Source: an uncultured Pelagibacteraceae bacterium
GTDB taxonomy: Bacteria; Pseudomonadota; Alphaproteobacteria; Pelagibacterales; Pelagibacteraceae
Length of the DNA: 64,000 bases
Assembly: GCA_902624315.1 (NCBI GenBank)
Contig: CACNXC010000001.1
Coordinates: forward strand, 124,001 to 188,000
Direction of reading: 5' to 3'
The position numbers and the translations under genes were made by a program. Below the pieces are notes generated by a model. It searched no databases, was not told the origin of the DNA, and saw only the letters and a list, made by a program, of their open reading frames with translations. Position 1 is the first letter of the stretch, and each line of letters begins with the position of its first letter. Shown one piece after another: positions 16,404 to 25,274 of this stretch.

Positions 16404-17673
16404 TAGGTTTAAAAGGACCTTCGACTCCGACACTTATATAGTCCGCCTGTTCTTTTGATAATTTGGTTAATTTTGCTCCAACTTTCTTAAGATGAAGTGT
16501 GGCAACCTTCTCATCTAAATGTTTTGGTAAAACATAAACTTTGTTCTCATAGTTTTTATGATTATTCCAAAGCTCTATCTGAGCAATCACTTGGTTAGTA
16601 AACGATGCGCTCATTACAAAACTTGGATGACCTGTGGCACAACCTAAATTAACTAATCTACCTTCTGCTAATAAAATAATCCTTTTTTTACTTGGTAATT
16701 CTATCTCGTGAACTTGAGGTTTTACTTCAGTCCATTTATAATTTTTCAAAGCTTCAACTTGAATTTCGTTATCAAAGTGTCCTATGTTACACAAAATTGC
16801 TCTATCTTTCATTTCTCTCATATGATCAGCTGTAACAATATCTTTGTTACCAGTTGCTGTAACGACGATATCAGCTTTGCTAATTGCCTCTTCCATCAAA
16901 ACCACTTCGTAACCCTCCATTGCTGCTTGTAATGCACAAATTGGATCAGCTTCTGTAACTAATACTCTAGCACCACTTTGTCTTAAAGATGCGGCACTTC
17001 CTTTACCGACATCTCCAAATCCAGCAACTATAGCAATTTTTCCAGACATCATAACATCTGTAGCTCTTCTTATGCCATCAACTAAACTCTCTCTACATCC
17101 ATAGAGGTTGTCAAATTTAGATTTGGTGACAGAATCATTTACATTTATTGCAGGCACTAACAAAGTTTTATCTTTTTCCATTTTATTAAGAGCTTTAATG
17201 CCTGTTGTCGTCTCCTCTGAAACACCTTTCACATTTTTAAGTAATTCTTTATACTCTTGATGCATCATTGCAGTGAGGTCTCCTCCATCATCTAAAAGCA
17301 TGTTAGGCGCCCAATCTTTTTTACCCTCAATAGTTTGTTTAATACACCAAATATATTCCTCTTCAGTTTCTCCCTTCCAAGCATATACTGGAATCCCAGC
17401 TTTGGCGATTGCAGCTGCTGCATGATCTTGGGTCGAAAAAATATTACAAGATGACCATCTTACCTCCGCACCTAAAGCAACTAGTGTTTCAATTAAAACA
17501 GCTGTTTGAATAGTCATGTGCAGACATCCAATAATTTTCGCTCCTTTTAGCGGTGACTTTCCAGAGTATTCTTCTCTTAAAGCCATTAAGCCAGGCATTT
17601 CACTCTCTGCTATTGAAATTTCTTTTCTTCCAAACTCAGCTTGGGTCAAATCTTTAACTTTGAAATCTTCCAT
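16387..17673 (-). CDS. ahcY: Adenosylhomocysteinase (S-adenosylhomocysteine hydrolase)
   Basis: Splits S-adenosylhomocysteine into homocysteine and adenosine, using bound NAD, and so relieves product inhibition of methyltransferases. Signatures include [32 protein letters not shown], and the NAD-binding [18 protein letters not shown]. The C terminus ends [10 protein letters not shown], as in canonical enzymes (the KPxxYRY tail). The 428 residues fit the short bacterial form. It lies 45 bases after chvG. No SAH riboswitch was recognisable in that gap. Placement directly behind chvIG with no PTS genes between is discussed in the findings. Confidence 0.97.
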   Translation of the reverse strand: MEDFKVKDLTQAEFGRKEISIAESEMPGLMALREEYSGKSPLKGAKIIGCLHMTIQTAVLIETLVALGAEVRWSSCNIFSTQDHAAAAIAKAGIPVYAWKGETEEEYIWCIKQTIEGKKDWAPNMLLDDGGDLTAMMHQEYKELLKNVKGVSEETTTGIKALNKMEKDKTLLVPAINVNDSVTKSKFDNLYGCRESLVDGIRRATDVMMSGKIAIVAGFGDVGKGSAASLRQSGARVLVTEADPICALQAAMEGYEVVLMEEAISKADIVVTATGNKDIVTADHMREMKDRAILCNIGHFDNEIQVEALKNYKWTEVKPQVHEIELPSKKRIILLAEGRLVNLGCATGHPSFVMSASFTNQVIAQIELWNNHKNYENKVYVLPKHLDEKVATLHLKKVGAKLTKLSKEQADYISVGVEGPFKPNAYRY

Positions 17674-17718
17674 GGTGCGTCTTCTAGCAATAAAGAATTA
17701 ATTAATCAATATAACTCT

Positions 17719-19260
17719 TTAGGCATTTGGAAATATAATTTCCATACTTGCTCCTTTTTTGTCTAATCTGTTAGATGCTCTTATTGTAGCATTATGTAAA
17801 TCGACTAAATTTTTAACTATATTTAAACCAAGTCCTGAATGTTGTCCAAATTTATCAGGTCTATTACTATAAAATCTTTTAAATATTTTATTGGTATCTT
17901 TTTCTTTAAATCCTTGTCCTTCATCTAAAATATTGATTGAAACTTTATCATTTTCTAATTTTGAAACCTTAACAATTACATCTTTATTATCACCACTGAA
18001 AGATATTGCATTATCCAAAAGATTAGCGACTATTTGTTCAATTCTATTTTCTATTCCATTTATCAAATATTTGTTTTTTCCATCGTTCGAATAAGAAATA
18101 TTTATTCCTCTTTTTAATTTATAAATATTATTAAAATCATCTACGACTGATTTAATAATTGGTTCGATATCAAGTTTTTTAATTTTTTCTCTACTTAATG
18201 CAACTTCATCTTTTAGCATTTGTGAATAATCTGTAATTAATCTTTCAATTCTTTGAACATCATGACTCAAAATATCAATTAATTTAATCCTTTGCTCAAC
18301 ATCAGTCGTATCATGTAAAATTTCAGACGCACTCTTGAGAGAAGCTAGAGGATTTCTTATTTCATGAACTAAATCTGTTGAAAAATTTTCAGCATGTGAA
18401 ATCCTTTTAGTTAATTCATTTGTCATATCATCTAGTGATTTTGAGAGTAATCCTAGTTCATCATTTCTTTTTTTTAAAATATCAAGATTAGTAACTTTCG
18501 GATCTTTATTTCTGATTGTTTCAGTGTACGTTACTAAATTTTTTATTGGTTTTAAGAAATATCTATTTAAAACAAAGGAGAAAATTAATATTACTAAACC
18601 AATAGCTAAAGCTGTTCTAATTACAAAAGTCTTTCTTTCATCTATAGCTGCTTTAACATCATTTGCATTTTCTGTAATAGCTAAATAGCCAATGTTTTCA
18701 CCTTTTTGCATTACATTTTTAATTGTTGTCAGCTTAAATTTATTGAACTCTTCTTGGGTAAAAGTAAAAGGTGTTCCAAAATTTTTAGAAGATGCGTAAT
18801 TTAAAAGTACATCATTAAGAGAAACAACGTTATTATTTCCAACATCAATATTTTTTTTCTCAGTGATTTCTTTAGTTTTTTTTTCAGTTAACACTTCAAA
18901 TTCAACAATATCTAATCTTTGTGAAAACGATCTAGGATCAAGATCTAAGGTATCTGTATCACCAATTAAGTTTAGTTGATTATCAAAAAATATCACTCTA
19001 TCTAAATTTTGAAAAAGAAATCTTGTGGAAAAAAGAAATTTCCTGATATCATCTTCTACAAATTCGACATTTAGTCTTGTCAAATTATCAATAGTATTAT
19101 TAATCACTTCAATGTGATTAGATGATTTTTTTTTTATTAAATTTGGTTGAACATTTTTTAAGTAAATAAAAAGAAAAATTCCAATAAATGTAAAAAAAAT
19201 AAAATTAATAAATAAAAATTTTTTTAATATAGATAAGTTTTTAAGAAGGTTGCTTAACAT
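17719..19260 (-). CDS. chvG: Sensor histidine kinase, ChvG-like
   Basis: 513 residues. TM1 about 13-34 and TM2 about 212-232 flank a periplasmic sensor of about 175 residues. A HAMP linker (about 233-290) follows, then the H-box FSTDLVHEIRNPLASLKS with the phosphoacceptor His299, the N-box QIVANLLDNAISFS, the G1 box ILDEGQGF and the G2 box HSGLGLNIVKNLVD. All kinase motifs are intact. Its partner overlaps by one base upstream and is ChvI-like, giving the alphaproteobacterial ChvG-ChvI (ExoS-ChvI, BvrS-BvrR) system, which senses envelope stress or acidity and controls surface and carbon metabolism genes. The ChvG name rests on that pairing and the ahcY neighbour. Confidence 0.88.
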   Translation of the reverse strand: MLSNLLKNLSILKKFLFINFIFFTFIGIFLFIYLKNVQPNLIKKKSSNHIEVINNTIDNLTRLNVEFVEDDIRKFLFSTRFLFQNLDRVIFFDNQLNLIGDTDTLDLDPRSFSQRLDIVEFEVLTEKKTKEITEKKNIDVGNNNVVSLNDVLLNYASSKNFGTPFTFTQEEFNKFKLTTIKNVMQKGENIGYLAITENANDVKAAIDERKTFVIRTALAIGLVILIFSFVLNRYFLKPIKNLVTYTETIRNKDPKVTNLDILKKRNDELGLLSKSLDDMTNELTKRISHAENFSTDLVHEIRNPLASLKSASEILHDTTDVEQRIKLIDILSHDVQRIERLITDYSQMLKDEVALSREKIKKLDIEPIIKSVVDDFNNIYKLKRGINISYSNDGKNKYLINGIENRIEQIVANLLDNAISFSGDNKDVIVKVSKLENDKVSINILDEGQGFKEKDTNKIFKRFYSNRPDKFGQHSGLGLNIVKNLVDLHNATIRASNRLDKKGASMEIIFPNA

Positions 19261-19967
19261 TAGCTAACATTCCACCTATATCCACTTCCGTATCTAGTTT
19301 CTATAGCTGAAAATTCAGGATCAACCTTTTTAAATTTTTTTCTTATTCTTTTCACATGACTGTCTATTGTTCTGTCCTCTATATCGGTATCTTCTCTGTA
19401 GGCTATATCCATCAACTGAGCTCTTTCTTTGATTATACCTGGTCTTTTTGCTAATTCCTTAACTAATAAAAATTCGGTCGTTGTAAGTTTATCTGGCAAT
19501 TGTTTACCATTCCATTCACACTCTAATTGTGAAGGATCTAGTTTTAATTTACCATGAGATATTATACTTTTGTTTTCCTCTATAATTTCTTTTGAATCTT
19601 TCTTTCTGAGTTGCACTCTTATTCTCTCAATCAACACTTTAATTGAAAAGCCTCCAGATTTTTTTATGAAATCATCTGCTCCTAACTTCAATCCAAGCAA
19701 TTCATCAATTTCATCATCTTTAGAGGTCAAAAAAATAACTGGTAATGAAGTTTTTTTTCTAAGTTTTTTAAGTAGCTCTTCTCCATCCATTTTTGGCATT
19801 TTAATATCAACGATTGCAAGATCCGGTGGGGTTCTAGTTAAGCCAATTAAAGCGCTTTCACCATCAATATATGTTTGAACTTTAAATCCCTCTTTCTCTA
19901 AAGCTATACTCAGACTTGTTAAAATATTTCTATCATCGTCGACAAGGGCAATTGTTTGTTTCTGCAT
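19260..19967 (-). CDS. chvI: Response regulator, OmpR family, ChvI-like
   Basis: 235 residues: receiver domain (1-~125) and winged-helix DNA-binding domain (~135-235). The acidic cluster is Asp10-12, the phosphoacceptor Asp54 in [11 protein letters not shown], and Thr81-Ser82 follow in [11 protein letters not shown]. The receiver resembles ChvI closely ([27 protein letters not shown]). One oddity: the usual Lys-Pro near the end of receiver domains reads KKSGGFS (102-108), so Pro is replaced and two residues are inserted. The C-terminal domain has [15 protein letters not shown] and ends in the expected RYGSGYRW. It is the first gene of the chvI-chvG-ahcY-tsaE-amgK-murU run. Confidence 0.9.
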   Translation of the reverse strand: MQKQTIALVDDDRNILTSLSIALEKEGFKVQTYIDGESALIGLTRTPPDLAIVDIKMPKMDGEELLKKLRKKTSLPVIFLTSKDDEIDELLGLKLGADDFIKKSGGFSIKVLIERIRVQLRKKDSKEIIEENKSIISHGKLKLDPSQLECEWNGKQLPDKLTTTEFLLVKELAKRPGIIKERAQLMDIAYREDTDIEDRTIDSHVKRIRKKFKKVDPEFSAIETRYGSGYRWNVS

Positions 19968-20012
19968 ACTCGATTATAAAAATACTAAATTGTTCTAATT
20001 TGGGCAATTAAA

Positions 20013-22787
20013 TTAATGAAGTGTACCCCAATTTTCTCCGGTATTTAGATCAACTGTTAAAGGTATGGAAAAAGAATGCTGTTCACTCTTAACAACACTA
20101 GACATTTCATCAATTATAATTTTACTGATTCTTTTTGCTTCTTCTTTGGGAGTTTCAAAAATTAACTCGTCATGGATTTGCAACAACATTTTTGTATTTT
20201 GATTTTTTTGATCACTTAATTTTTTATCAAGTCTTATCATAGCTAATCTCATTATTTCTGCAGCTGAGCCTTGAATTGGAGCATTAATTGCTGCGCGCTC
20301 TTGAAAATTTCTAATATTATAGTTTTTATCATTGATATTAATAAAATGTGATCGTCTTCCAAAAATATTATTCACAAATCCACTTTTTCTACAAAACTTT
20401 ATTGTTCGGTCCATATAAATTTTAATTTCAGGAAATTTCAAAAAATAAGCATTAAGGAATTCCTCAGCTTCATGATTTGTGACATTAATTTGTTTTGCTA
20501 ATCCATATTGTGAAATCCCATATATTATTCCAAAATTTATAGCTTTAGCTTTTCTTCTCTGATCCTGATTTACTTTTTTTATATCAACATTAAAAATTTG
20601 ACTAGCTGTGAGGGAATGAATATCTTCGTTGTTTTTAAAAGCTTTTTTTAATCCTTTGACGTCAGCCAAATCAGCTAAAATTCTCATCTCAATTTGATTA
20701 TAATCTGCAGAAATTAAAACATGATCTTTTTTGGCTATAAATGCTTTACGAATATCTTTACCATCCTCAGATTTAATTGGAATATTTTGTAAGTTTGGAT
20801 CGCTTGACGCTAATCTGCCAGTTGTAGTAGCTGCTAATAAAAAAGAGGTATGAACTCTTTGTGTGTTAGGATTGATATGTTCCGGCAAGGAATCTGAGTA
20901 GGTATTTTTCAATTTAGATACCTGTCTCCAATCCAATACTAATTGGGGAAACTTATGACCTTTAAATGCTAAATCTTCTAAAACCGAAGCGCTTGTTGCA
21001 AAACTCCCTTTTTTTGTTTTTTTTAAATCTGCAATTTTAAGATCATTATATAATATTTCCCCTAGTTGTTTTGGTGATGCAATATTAAATTCTTTTTTAG
21101 ATATTTTAAAAACTTCATTTTGAATTTTAACAATCTTTTTTTCAAATTTAGTGGATAATGATTTTAAAAATTTATTATCTATTTTAACTCCCTCAATTTC
21201 CATAAAAGCAAGAATTTTTAATAAAGGCTTTTCAAATATCTCGTAGATATTTATCATTTTTTCATCCTTTAAACTTTTTTGAAATTTTTTGTATAATCTA
21301 AATGTAATATCAGCATCTTCGGCTGCGTAATCTTTGGCTTTTTCAACATCTACTTCACTGAAATTAATCTCCTTTTTTCCTGTGCCAACTAAATCTTTAA
21401 AAGATATTGTTTTATGGTTTAAATGAATTTCTGACAATGTATCCATATTATGTCTATTTTTTCCTGCATCAAGAACATAGGACATCAGCATAGTGTCTTC
21501 CATTGAAGTCATATTAATTCCGTGTTTGAAAAAAACTATAAAATCAAATTTTATATTTTGACCTATTTTTTTGATACTAGGATCCTCAAGTAAAGGTTTT
21601 AACTTTTTTAAAACTAAATCTTTTTCGATACATTTGTTAGATTTATGACTGATAGGAATATAACAAGCTTTTCCAATTTTTGAGCTTAATGAAACACCGA
21701 CTAGATCTGCCTGATGAGGATCTAATGAATTTGTTTCGGTGTCTACTGCAACTTCACCTAACTCCTCAGCTTCAGTTATCCAGTTGTCGATTTGTTCCAA
21801 ATTTTCAATTAGATAATATTCTTTTTTATTGATTGCTTTTTGATTTTTTTCAATTTTAACCTCGTTTTTGATACTTGTTAAATTTGGTTCTCCATATGCA
21901 GAGATAGCTGAACTCAACAATCTATTAAATTCCATCTCCCTCAAAAATTTATAGAGTTTATCTTTATCAATACTTTTTAATTCAAAATCAGTTAGATTTT
22001 TATTTACGGGAGCATCACTTTTTAATGTCACTAGTTTTTTACTTATTAAAGCCTTATCTTTATTCTCAATGAGTGTTTCTCTTCTTTTGTTTTGTTTAAT
22101 TTCATGAGCAGATTTTAAAAGTTTTTCAAGGTCTCCATATTTATTAATTAATTCTGCAGCTGTTTTAACACCAATTCCAGGAACTCCTGGTACATTATCG
22201 CTGCTATCACCAGCTAAAGCCTGGACATCAATTACCTTACTTGCACCTACACCAAATTTATTTTTAATATCTTCCTCTGAAATAAACTTATTTTTCATTG
22301 GATCATAAATTCGAACGTTTTTTTTATATAATTGCATTAAATCCTTATCTGAGGACACTATTGTTACTTTTGCACCTTCTTTTAAAATCATTTCAACATA
22401 CGTTGCAATTAAGTCATCAGCTTCATAATTTATCAATTCCAATGAAGGTAAATTAAAAGCCAATACTGATTTTCTGATGTAATCAAATTGAGGAGCTAAA
22501 TCATCAGGTGCTTCAGCTCTATTAGCTTTGTAATCACTATAAATTTCGTTTCTGAAAGTTTTTCTAGCAGAGTCAAATATAACTGCAAAATGTGTTGGTT
22601 TTTGTAAATTTTGATTTGACTTTGAGTCCTCTAGAAGTTTAAAAAGCATACTGCAAAAACCACTCACTGCACCCGTCGGTAATCCATCACTTTTACGCGT
22701 TAATGGTGGTAACGCATAATACGCTCTAAAAATGTAACCTGATCCATCAATTAAATAAAAATGATCTGTTTTTTTAATTTTTCCCAT
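20013..22787 (-). CDS. polA: DNA polymerase I
   Basis: 924 residues with all three domains. The 5'-3' exonuclease occupies about 1-300 (LIDGSGYIFRAYYALPPL; helix-hairpin-helix PGVPGIGVKTAAEL). The 3'-5' exonuclease (about 340-520) keeps its metal ligands in AVDTETNSLD (Asp349, Glu351), so proofreading should be active, unlike Taq. The polymerase domain has SADYNQIEMRILA (motif A), the O-helix region RRKAKAINFGIIYG (motif B) and LLQIHDELIFE (motif C, Asp873). It is monocistronic and divergent from bioY, 46 bases between starts. It is needed for repair and Okazaki fragment maturation. Confidence 0.97.
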   Translation of the reverse strand: MGKIKKTDHFYLIDGSGYIFRAYYALPPLTRKSDGLPTGAVSGFCSMLFKLLEDSKSNQNLQKPTHFAVIFDSARKTFRNEIYSDYKANRAEAPDDLAPQFDYIRKSVLAFNLPSLELINYEADDLIATYVEMILKEGAKVTIVSSDKDLMQLYKKNVRIYDPMKNKFISEEDIKNKFGVGASKVIDVQALAGDSSDNVPGVPGIGVKTAAELINKYGDLEKLLKSAHEIKQNKRRETLIENKDKALISKKLVTLKSDAPVNKNLTDFELKSIDKDKLYKFLREMEFNRLLSSAISAYGEPNLTSIKNEVKIEKNQKAINKKEYYLIENLEQIDNWITEAEELGEVAVDTETNSLDPHQADLVGVSLSSKIGKACYIPISHKSNKCIEKDLVLKKLKPLLEDPSIKKIGQNIKFDFIVFFKHGINMTSMEDTMLMSYVLDAGKNRHNMDTLSEIHLNHKTISFKDLVGTGKKEINFSEVDVEKAKDYAAEDADITFRLYKKFQKSLKDEKMINIYEIFEKPLLKILAFMEIEGVKIDNKFLKSLSTKFEKKIVKIQNEVFKISKKEFNIASPKQLGEILYNDLKIADLKKTKKGSFATSASVLEDLAFKGHKFPQLVLDWRQVSKLKNTYSDSLPEHINPNTQRVHTSFLLAATTTGRLASSDPNLQNIPIKSEDGKDIRKAFIAKKDHVLISADYNQIEMRILADLADVKGLKKAFKNNEDIHSLTASQIFNVDIKKVNQDQRRKAKAINFGIIYGISQYGLAKQINVTNHEAEEFLNAYFLKFPEIKIYMDRTIKFCRKSGFVNNIFGRRSHFININDKNYNIRNFQERAAINAPIQGSAAEIMRLAMIRLDKKLSDQKNQNTKMLLQIHDELIFETPKEEAKRISKIIIDEMSSVVKSEQHSFSIPLTVDLNTGENWGTLH

Positions 22788-22833
22788 TAGAAATTAATAT
22801 AGATTATAGACAGAAATAAGAGTATTATTTTTT

Positions 22834-23385
22834 ATGGAACTTATAAAGCAAAATACACAAGCCCAAATAATTAAATCAATACTTGTAATTTTTTTAGGTT
22901 CTGTGTTACTTGCTGTTTCGGCAAAAATTAAAATTCCTTTCTATCCAGTTCCAATGACAATGCAAACTTTTGTAGTTCTTTTTATTGGAATAAGCTTTGG
23001 ATATAAAATAGGTGTTGCGACAATTGGTTTATATTTGATTGAAGGAATTGCAGGTCTTCCTGTGTTTTCAAACTCCCCAGAAAGAGGAATAGGTTTAGCT
23101 TATTTTACAGGTCCAACAATGGGATATCTAATTGGATTTCTTTCAGCTTGTTTTTTAGCTTCTTTTGTAAAATTAAAAGATAATTATTTAATCATTTTCT
23201 CAAAACTTATACTTGCAGTATCAACAATCTATATTTTTGGTATTTTGTGGTTAGGGACACTAATTGGATGGGATAAACCTATATTCGATTTAGGTGTTAA
23301 GCCTTTTCTATTAGCTGAAATATTTAAGATAGTTTTACTTGTGCTTATTGCCAAGAAAATTTTTAAATTAAGAAAACTTATTTAG
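22834..23385 (+). CDS. bioY: BioY family biotin transporter substrate-binding subunit
   Basis: 183 residues with about six hydrophobic segments. Family motifs are visible: KIKIPFYPVPMTMQTFVVL after helix 1, and the loop EGIAGLPVFS with YFTGPTMGYLIGF, which in BioY forms the biotin-binding region. BioY is the S component of an ECF transporter. No ECF ATPase or T component lies nearby; some BioY proteins work alone in alphaproteobacteria. A biotin importer fits the vitamin auxotrophies of streamlined marine bacteria (inference). Its 3' end overlaps the convergent regulator gene by 8 bases. Confidence 0.92.
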   Translation: MELIKQNTQAQIIKSILVIFLGSVLLAVSAKIKIPFYPVPMTMQTFVVLFIGISFGYKIGVATIGLYLIEGIAGLPVFSNSPERGIGLAYFTGPTMGYLIGFLSACFLASFVKLKDNYLIIFSKLILAVSTIYIFGILWLGTLIGWDKPIFDLGVKPFLLAEIFKIVLLVLIAKKIFKLRKLI

Positions 23386-23968
23386 GTGATCTTTTAGATA
23401 AAATTCTTTGAAGAGTTCTTCGGTGCATTTTTAGTCTTCTTGCTGTCTCTGAAACATTTCTGTTACACAATTCAAAAACTCTGTGTATATGTTCCCATTT
23501 TACTCTATCTGCTGACATTGGATTTTCAGGTGGAGCCGCTTTTTTAGCAGGATCAGCTAAAAGAGCTTTTTCAACATCATCTGCATCTGCAGGTTTAGCC
23601 AAATAATCTATTGCTCCCTCTTTTATTGCTGCAACAGCAGTTGGAATATTTCCATATCCTGTTAACATTATTATTCTACTTTCAGGATTAGAGGTTTGTA
23701 TTTGTTTTACAACTTCTAAACCATTGCCATCGCCCAACCTCAAATCAACAACAGCGAATCCTGGTTTTTTTGCTTTGACTGTATCAATTCCTTTTTGCAC
23801 ACCTTCAGCTTGAATAACTTCAAAACCCTTTTTTTCCATAGCCCTAGCTAATCTTTCTCTAAATGGATTGTCATCATCAACAATTAATAGTGATTTATTG
23901 TTGAAATCAGCTAAATTTTGTAATGCGCCTTCGTTTTTCATAAGTTCAATATGGGAATTTTTTTCCAC
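23378..23968 (-). CDS. regA: Response regulator of the RegA/ActR/PrrA family
   Basis: 196 residues: a receiver domain (about 26-140) with Asp31-33, phosphoacceptor Asp75 in VVDLRLGDGNG, Thr103-type switch in IIMLTGYGN, and Lys-Pro in YLAKPADAD, then a Pro/Ala linker containing PPENPMSADRVKWEHI and a Fis-type helix-turn-helix at the C terminus (NVSETARRLKMHRRTLQRIL). This is the global redox regulator family of alphaproteobacteria. Its cognate membrane kinase RegB/PrrB/ActS is not adjacent. The start used here is a GTG at 23968; an ATG at 23941 (nine codons in) is equally plausible. It is divergent from the ornithine-decarboxylase gene. Confidence 0.92.
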   Translation of the reverse strand: MEKNSHIELMKNEGALQNLADFNNKSLLIVDDDNPFRERLARAMEKKGFEVIQAEGVQKGIDTVKAKKPGFAVVDLRLGDGNGLEVVKQIQTSNPESRIIMLTGYGNIPTAVAAIKEGAIDYLAKPADADDVEKALLADPAKKAAPPENPMSADRVKWEHIHRVFELCNRNVSETARRLKMHRRTLQRILSKRSPK

Positions 23969-24030
23969 AATTCAATAGGTCATTATTTGCTTTACATTAG
24001 GTAAGTATTGAATTAATTGCTCGATTCATT

Positions 24031-24061
24031 AAAGTTTTTTTAAATAAAAAGACTTTTTTTT
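24031..24061 (+). terminator. Terminator-like hairpin with U-tract in the leader of the polyamine operon
   Basis: AAAGTTTTTTT (24031-24041) and AAAAAGACTTT (24046-24056) can form an 11-bp stem (one G-U pair) around the loop AAAT, followed by five more T. It lies 28 bases upstream of the decarboxylase start. No plus-strand gene precedes it (the upstream neighbour reads the other way), so it is either an attenuator inside the operon leader or a stop for antisense read-through. It is AT-rich and weak in energy. Confidence 0.45.
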
Positions 24062-24089
24062 GTTAAATTTTTTTTGGGGGGCATGAAAA

Positions 24090-25274
24090 ATGCAAAAATT
24101 TAAGTCGGTTGAAGAACTAGTTAATCAACTGAGACCAGACAAACCGGTTTATTGTATTAGAAAGAAATCAATTCTTTCAGCTTCCAAATTTTTTCAAAAA
24201 AACTTTCCAGGTAAAATTCTATATGCTGTCAAAACAAATCCTCATCCTGAGGTAATTAAAACTTTATTAAAAAGCGGTATTAATCAATTTGATGTTGCCT
24301 CAGTGGAGGAGATAAAAGCAGTCAGAAAATTTGATCAAGTATCTAAGTGTTCTTTCATGCACACAATTAAAAGTAGAGAAGATATAAGTGAAGCATACTT
24401 CAAATACGGAGTCAAAACATTTGCACTTGATACTAAAGATGAATTGATAAAAATTATTGAGAGCACCAGCAATGCAAAAGATTTAGAATTATTTGTAAGA
24501 GTGGCTGTATCAAATGAACATGCTGAAATTGACTTATCAAAAAAATTCGGTGCTATAAATTCAGAGGCGGCAGGACTTTTAAGATTAGTGAAACAACATT
24601 CAAAAAAGATTGGATTAAGTTTTCATGTAGGATCGCAATGTATGCATCCAATTTCATACTCAAAAGGGATTTCCGAAATTGCAAATATAATAAAGAAAAC
24701 GAAAATTGTTCCCGATTATTTAAATATAGGAGGCGGCTTTCCAACTATCTATCCAGATTTAATTCCACCCTCTTTAGAGAGTTATTTTGATGAAATTAAG
24801 AAAGGTTTAGAAAATTTAAATATTGAAAAACTACCAGAAATAATTTGTGAACCAGGTAGAGCCTTAGTTGCTGAAAGTGGTTCAACTATAGTTCGGGTTA
24901 ACTTAAGAAAAAAACAAAAACTTTATATAAATGATGGAACTTATGGAACGCTTTTTGATGCAGGAACACCAAATATTGTTTTTCCATCTAAAATGATAAA
25001 AGATAATTCAAACAAAATTATTTCAAAAAAATTAACTGCATTTGATTTTTATGGACCAACATGCGACAGCATGGATTACATGAAAGGTCCTTTCCTTTTA
25101 CCTAATAATATTAAAGAAAATGATTATATAGAACTTGGTCAATTAGGTTCATACGGCCTTACCTTTAGAACACAGTTTAATGGTTTCTATTCTGATAAAA
25201 TTTATGAAGTTGAAGATAATGCTATAATGAGCCTCTATAACAAAGACAGCAACAAAGATACTTTAGTTGCTTAA
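24090..25274 (+). CDS. Ornithine (or lysine/ornithine) decarboxylase, fold-type III PLP enzyme
   Basis: Makes putrescine from ornithine (or cadaverine from lysine). 394 residues of the alanine-racemase-fold decarboxylases. The PLP lysine is Lys48 in YAVKTNPHPEV; the glycine loop is NIGGGFPTIYPDL, and EPGRALVAESG contacts phosphate. The catalytic cysteine block YGPTCDSMDYM (Cys325) is typical of ornithine decarboxylases, as opposed to diaminopimelate decarboxylase, which has an extra domain here. The start codon is preceded by GGGGGG (24076-24081), a possible unusual ribosome-binding site. Stop and start overlap the next gene by one base, forming an operon with the deoxyhypusine-synthase-like and agmatinase-like genes. 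Confidence 0.9.
   Translation: MQKFKSVEELVNQLRPDKPVYCIRKKSILSASKFFQKNFPGKILYAVKTNPHPEVIKTLLKSGINQFDVASVEEIKAVRKFDQVSKCSFMHTIKSREDISEAYFKYGVKTFALDTKDELIKIIESTSNAKDLELFVRVAVSNEHAEIDLSKKFGAINSEAAGLLRLVKQHSKKIGLSFHVGSQCMHPISYSKGISEIANIIKKTKIVPDYLNIGGGFPTIYPDLIPPSLESYFDEIKKGLENLNIEKLPEIICEPGRALVAESGSTIVRVNLRKKQKLYINDGTYGTLFDAGTPNIVFPSKMIKDNSNKIISKKLTAFDFYGPTCDSMDYMKGPFLLPNNIKENDYIELGQLGSYGLTFRTQFNGFYSDKIYEVEDNAIMSLYNKDSNKDTLVA

Noticed and set aside
17674-17718. Possible SAH riboswitch before ahcY
   Set aside because: Only 45 bases lie between chvG and ahcY and no SAH-type stem-loop or conserved core was recognisable.
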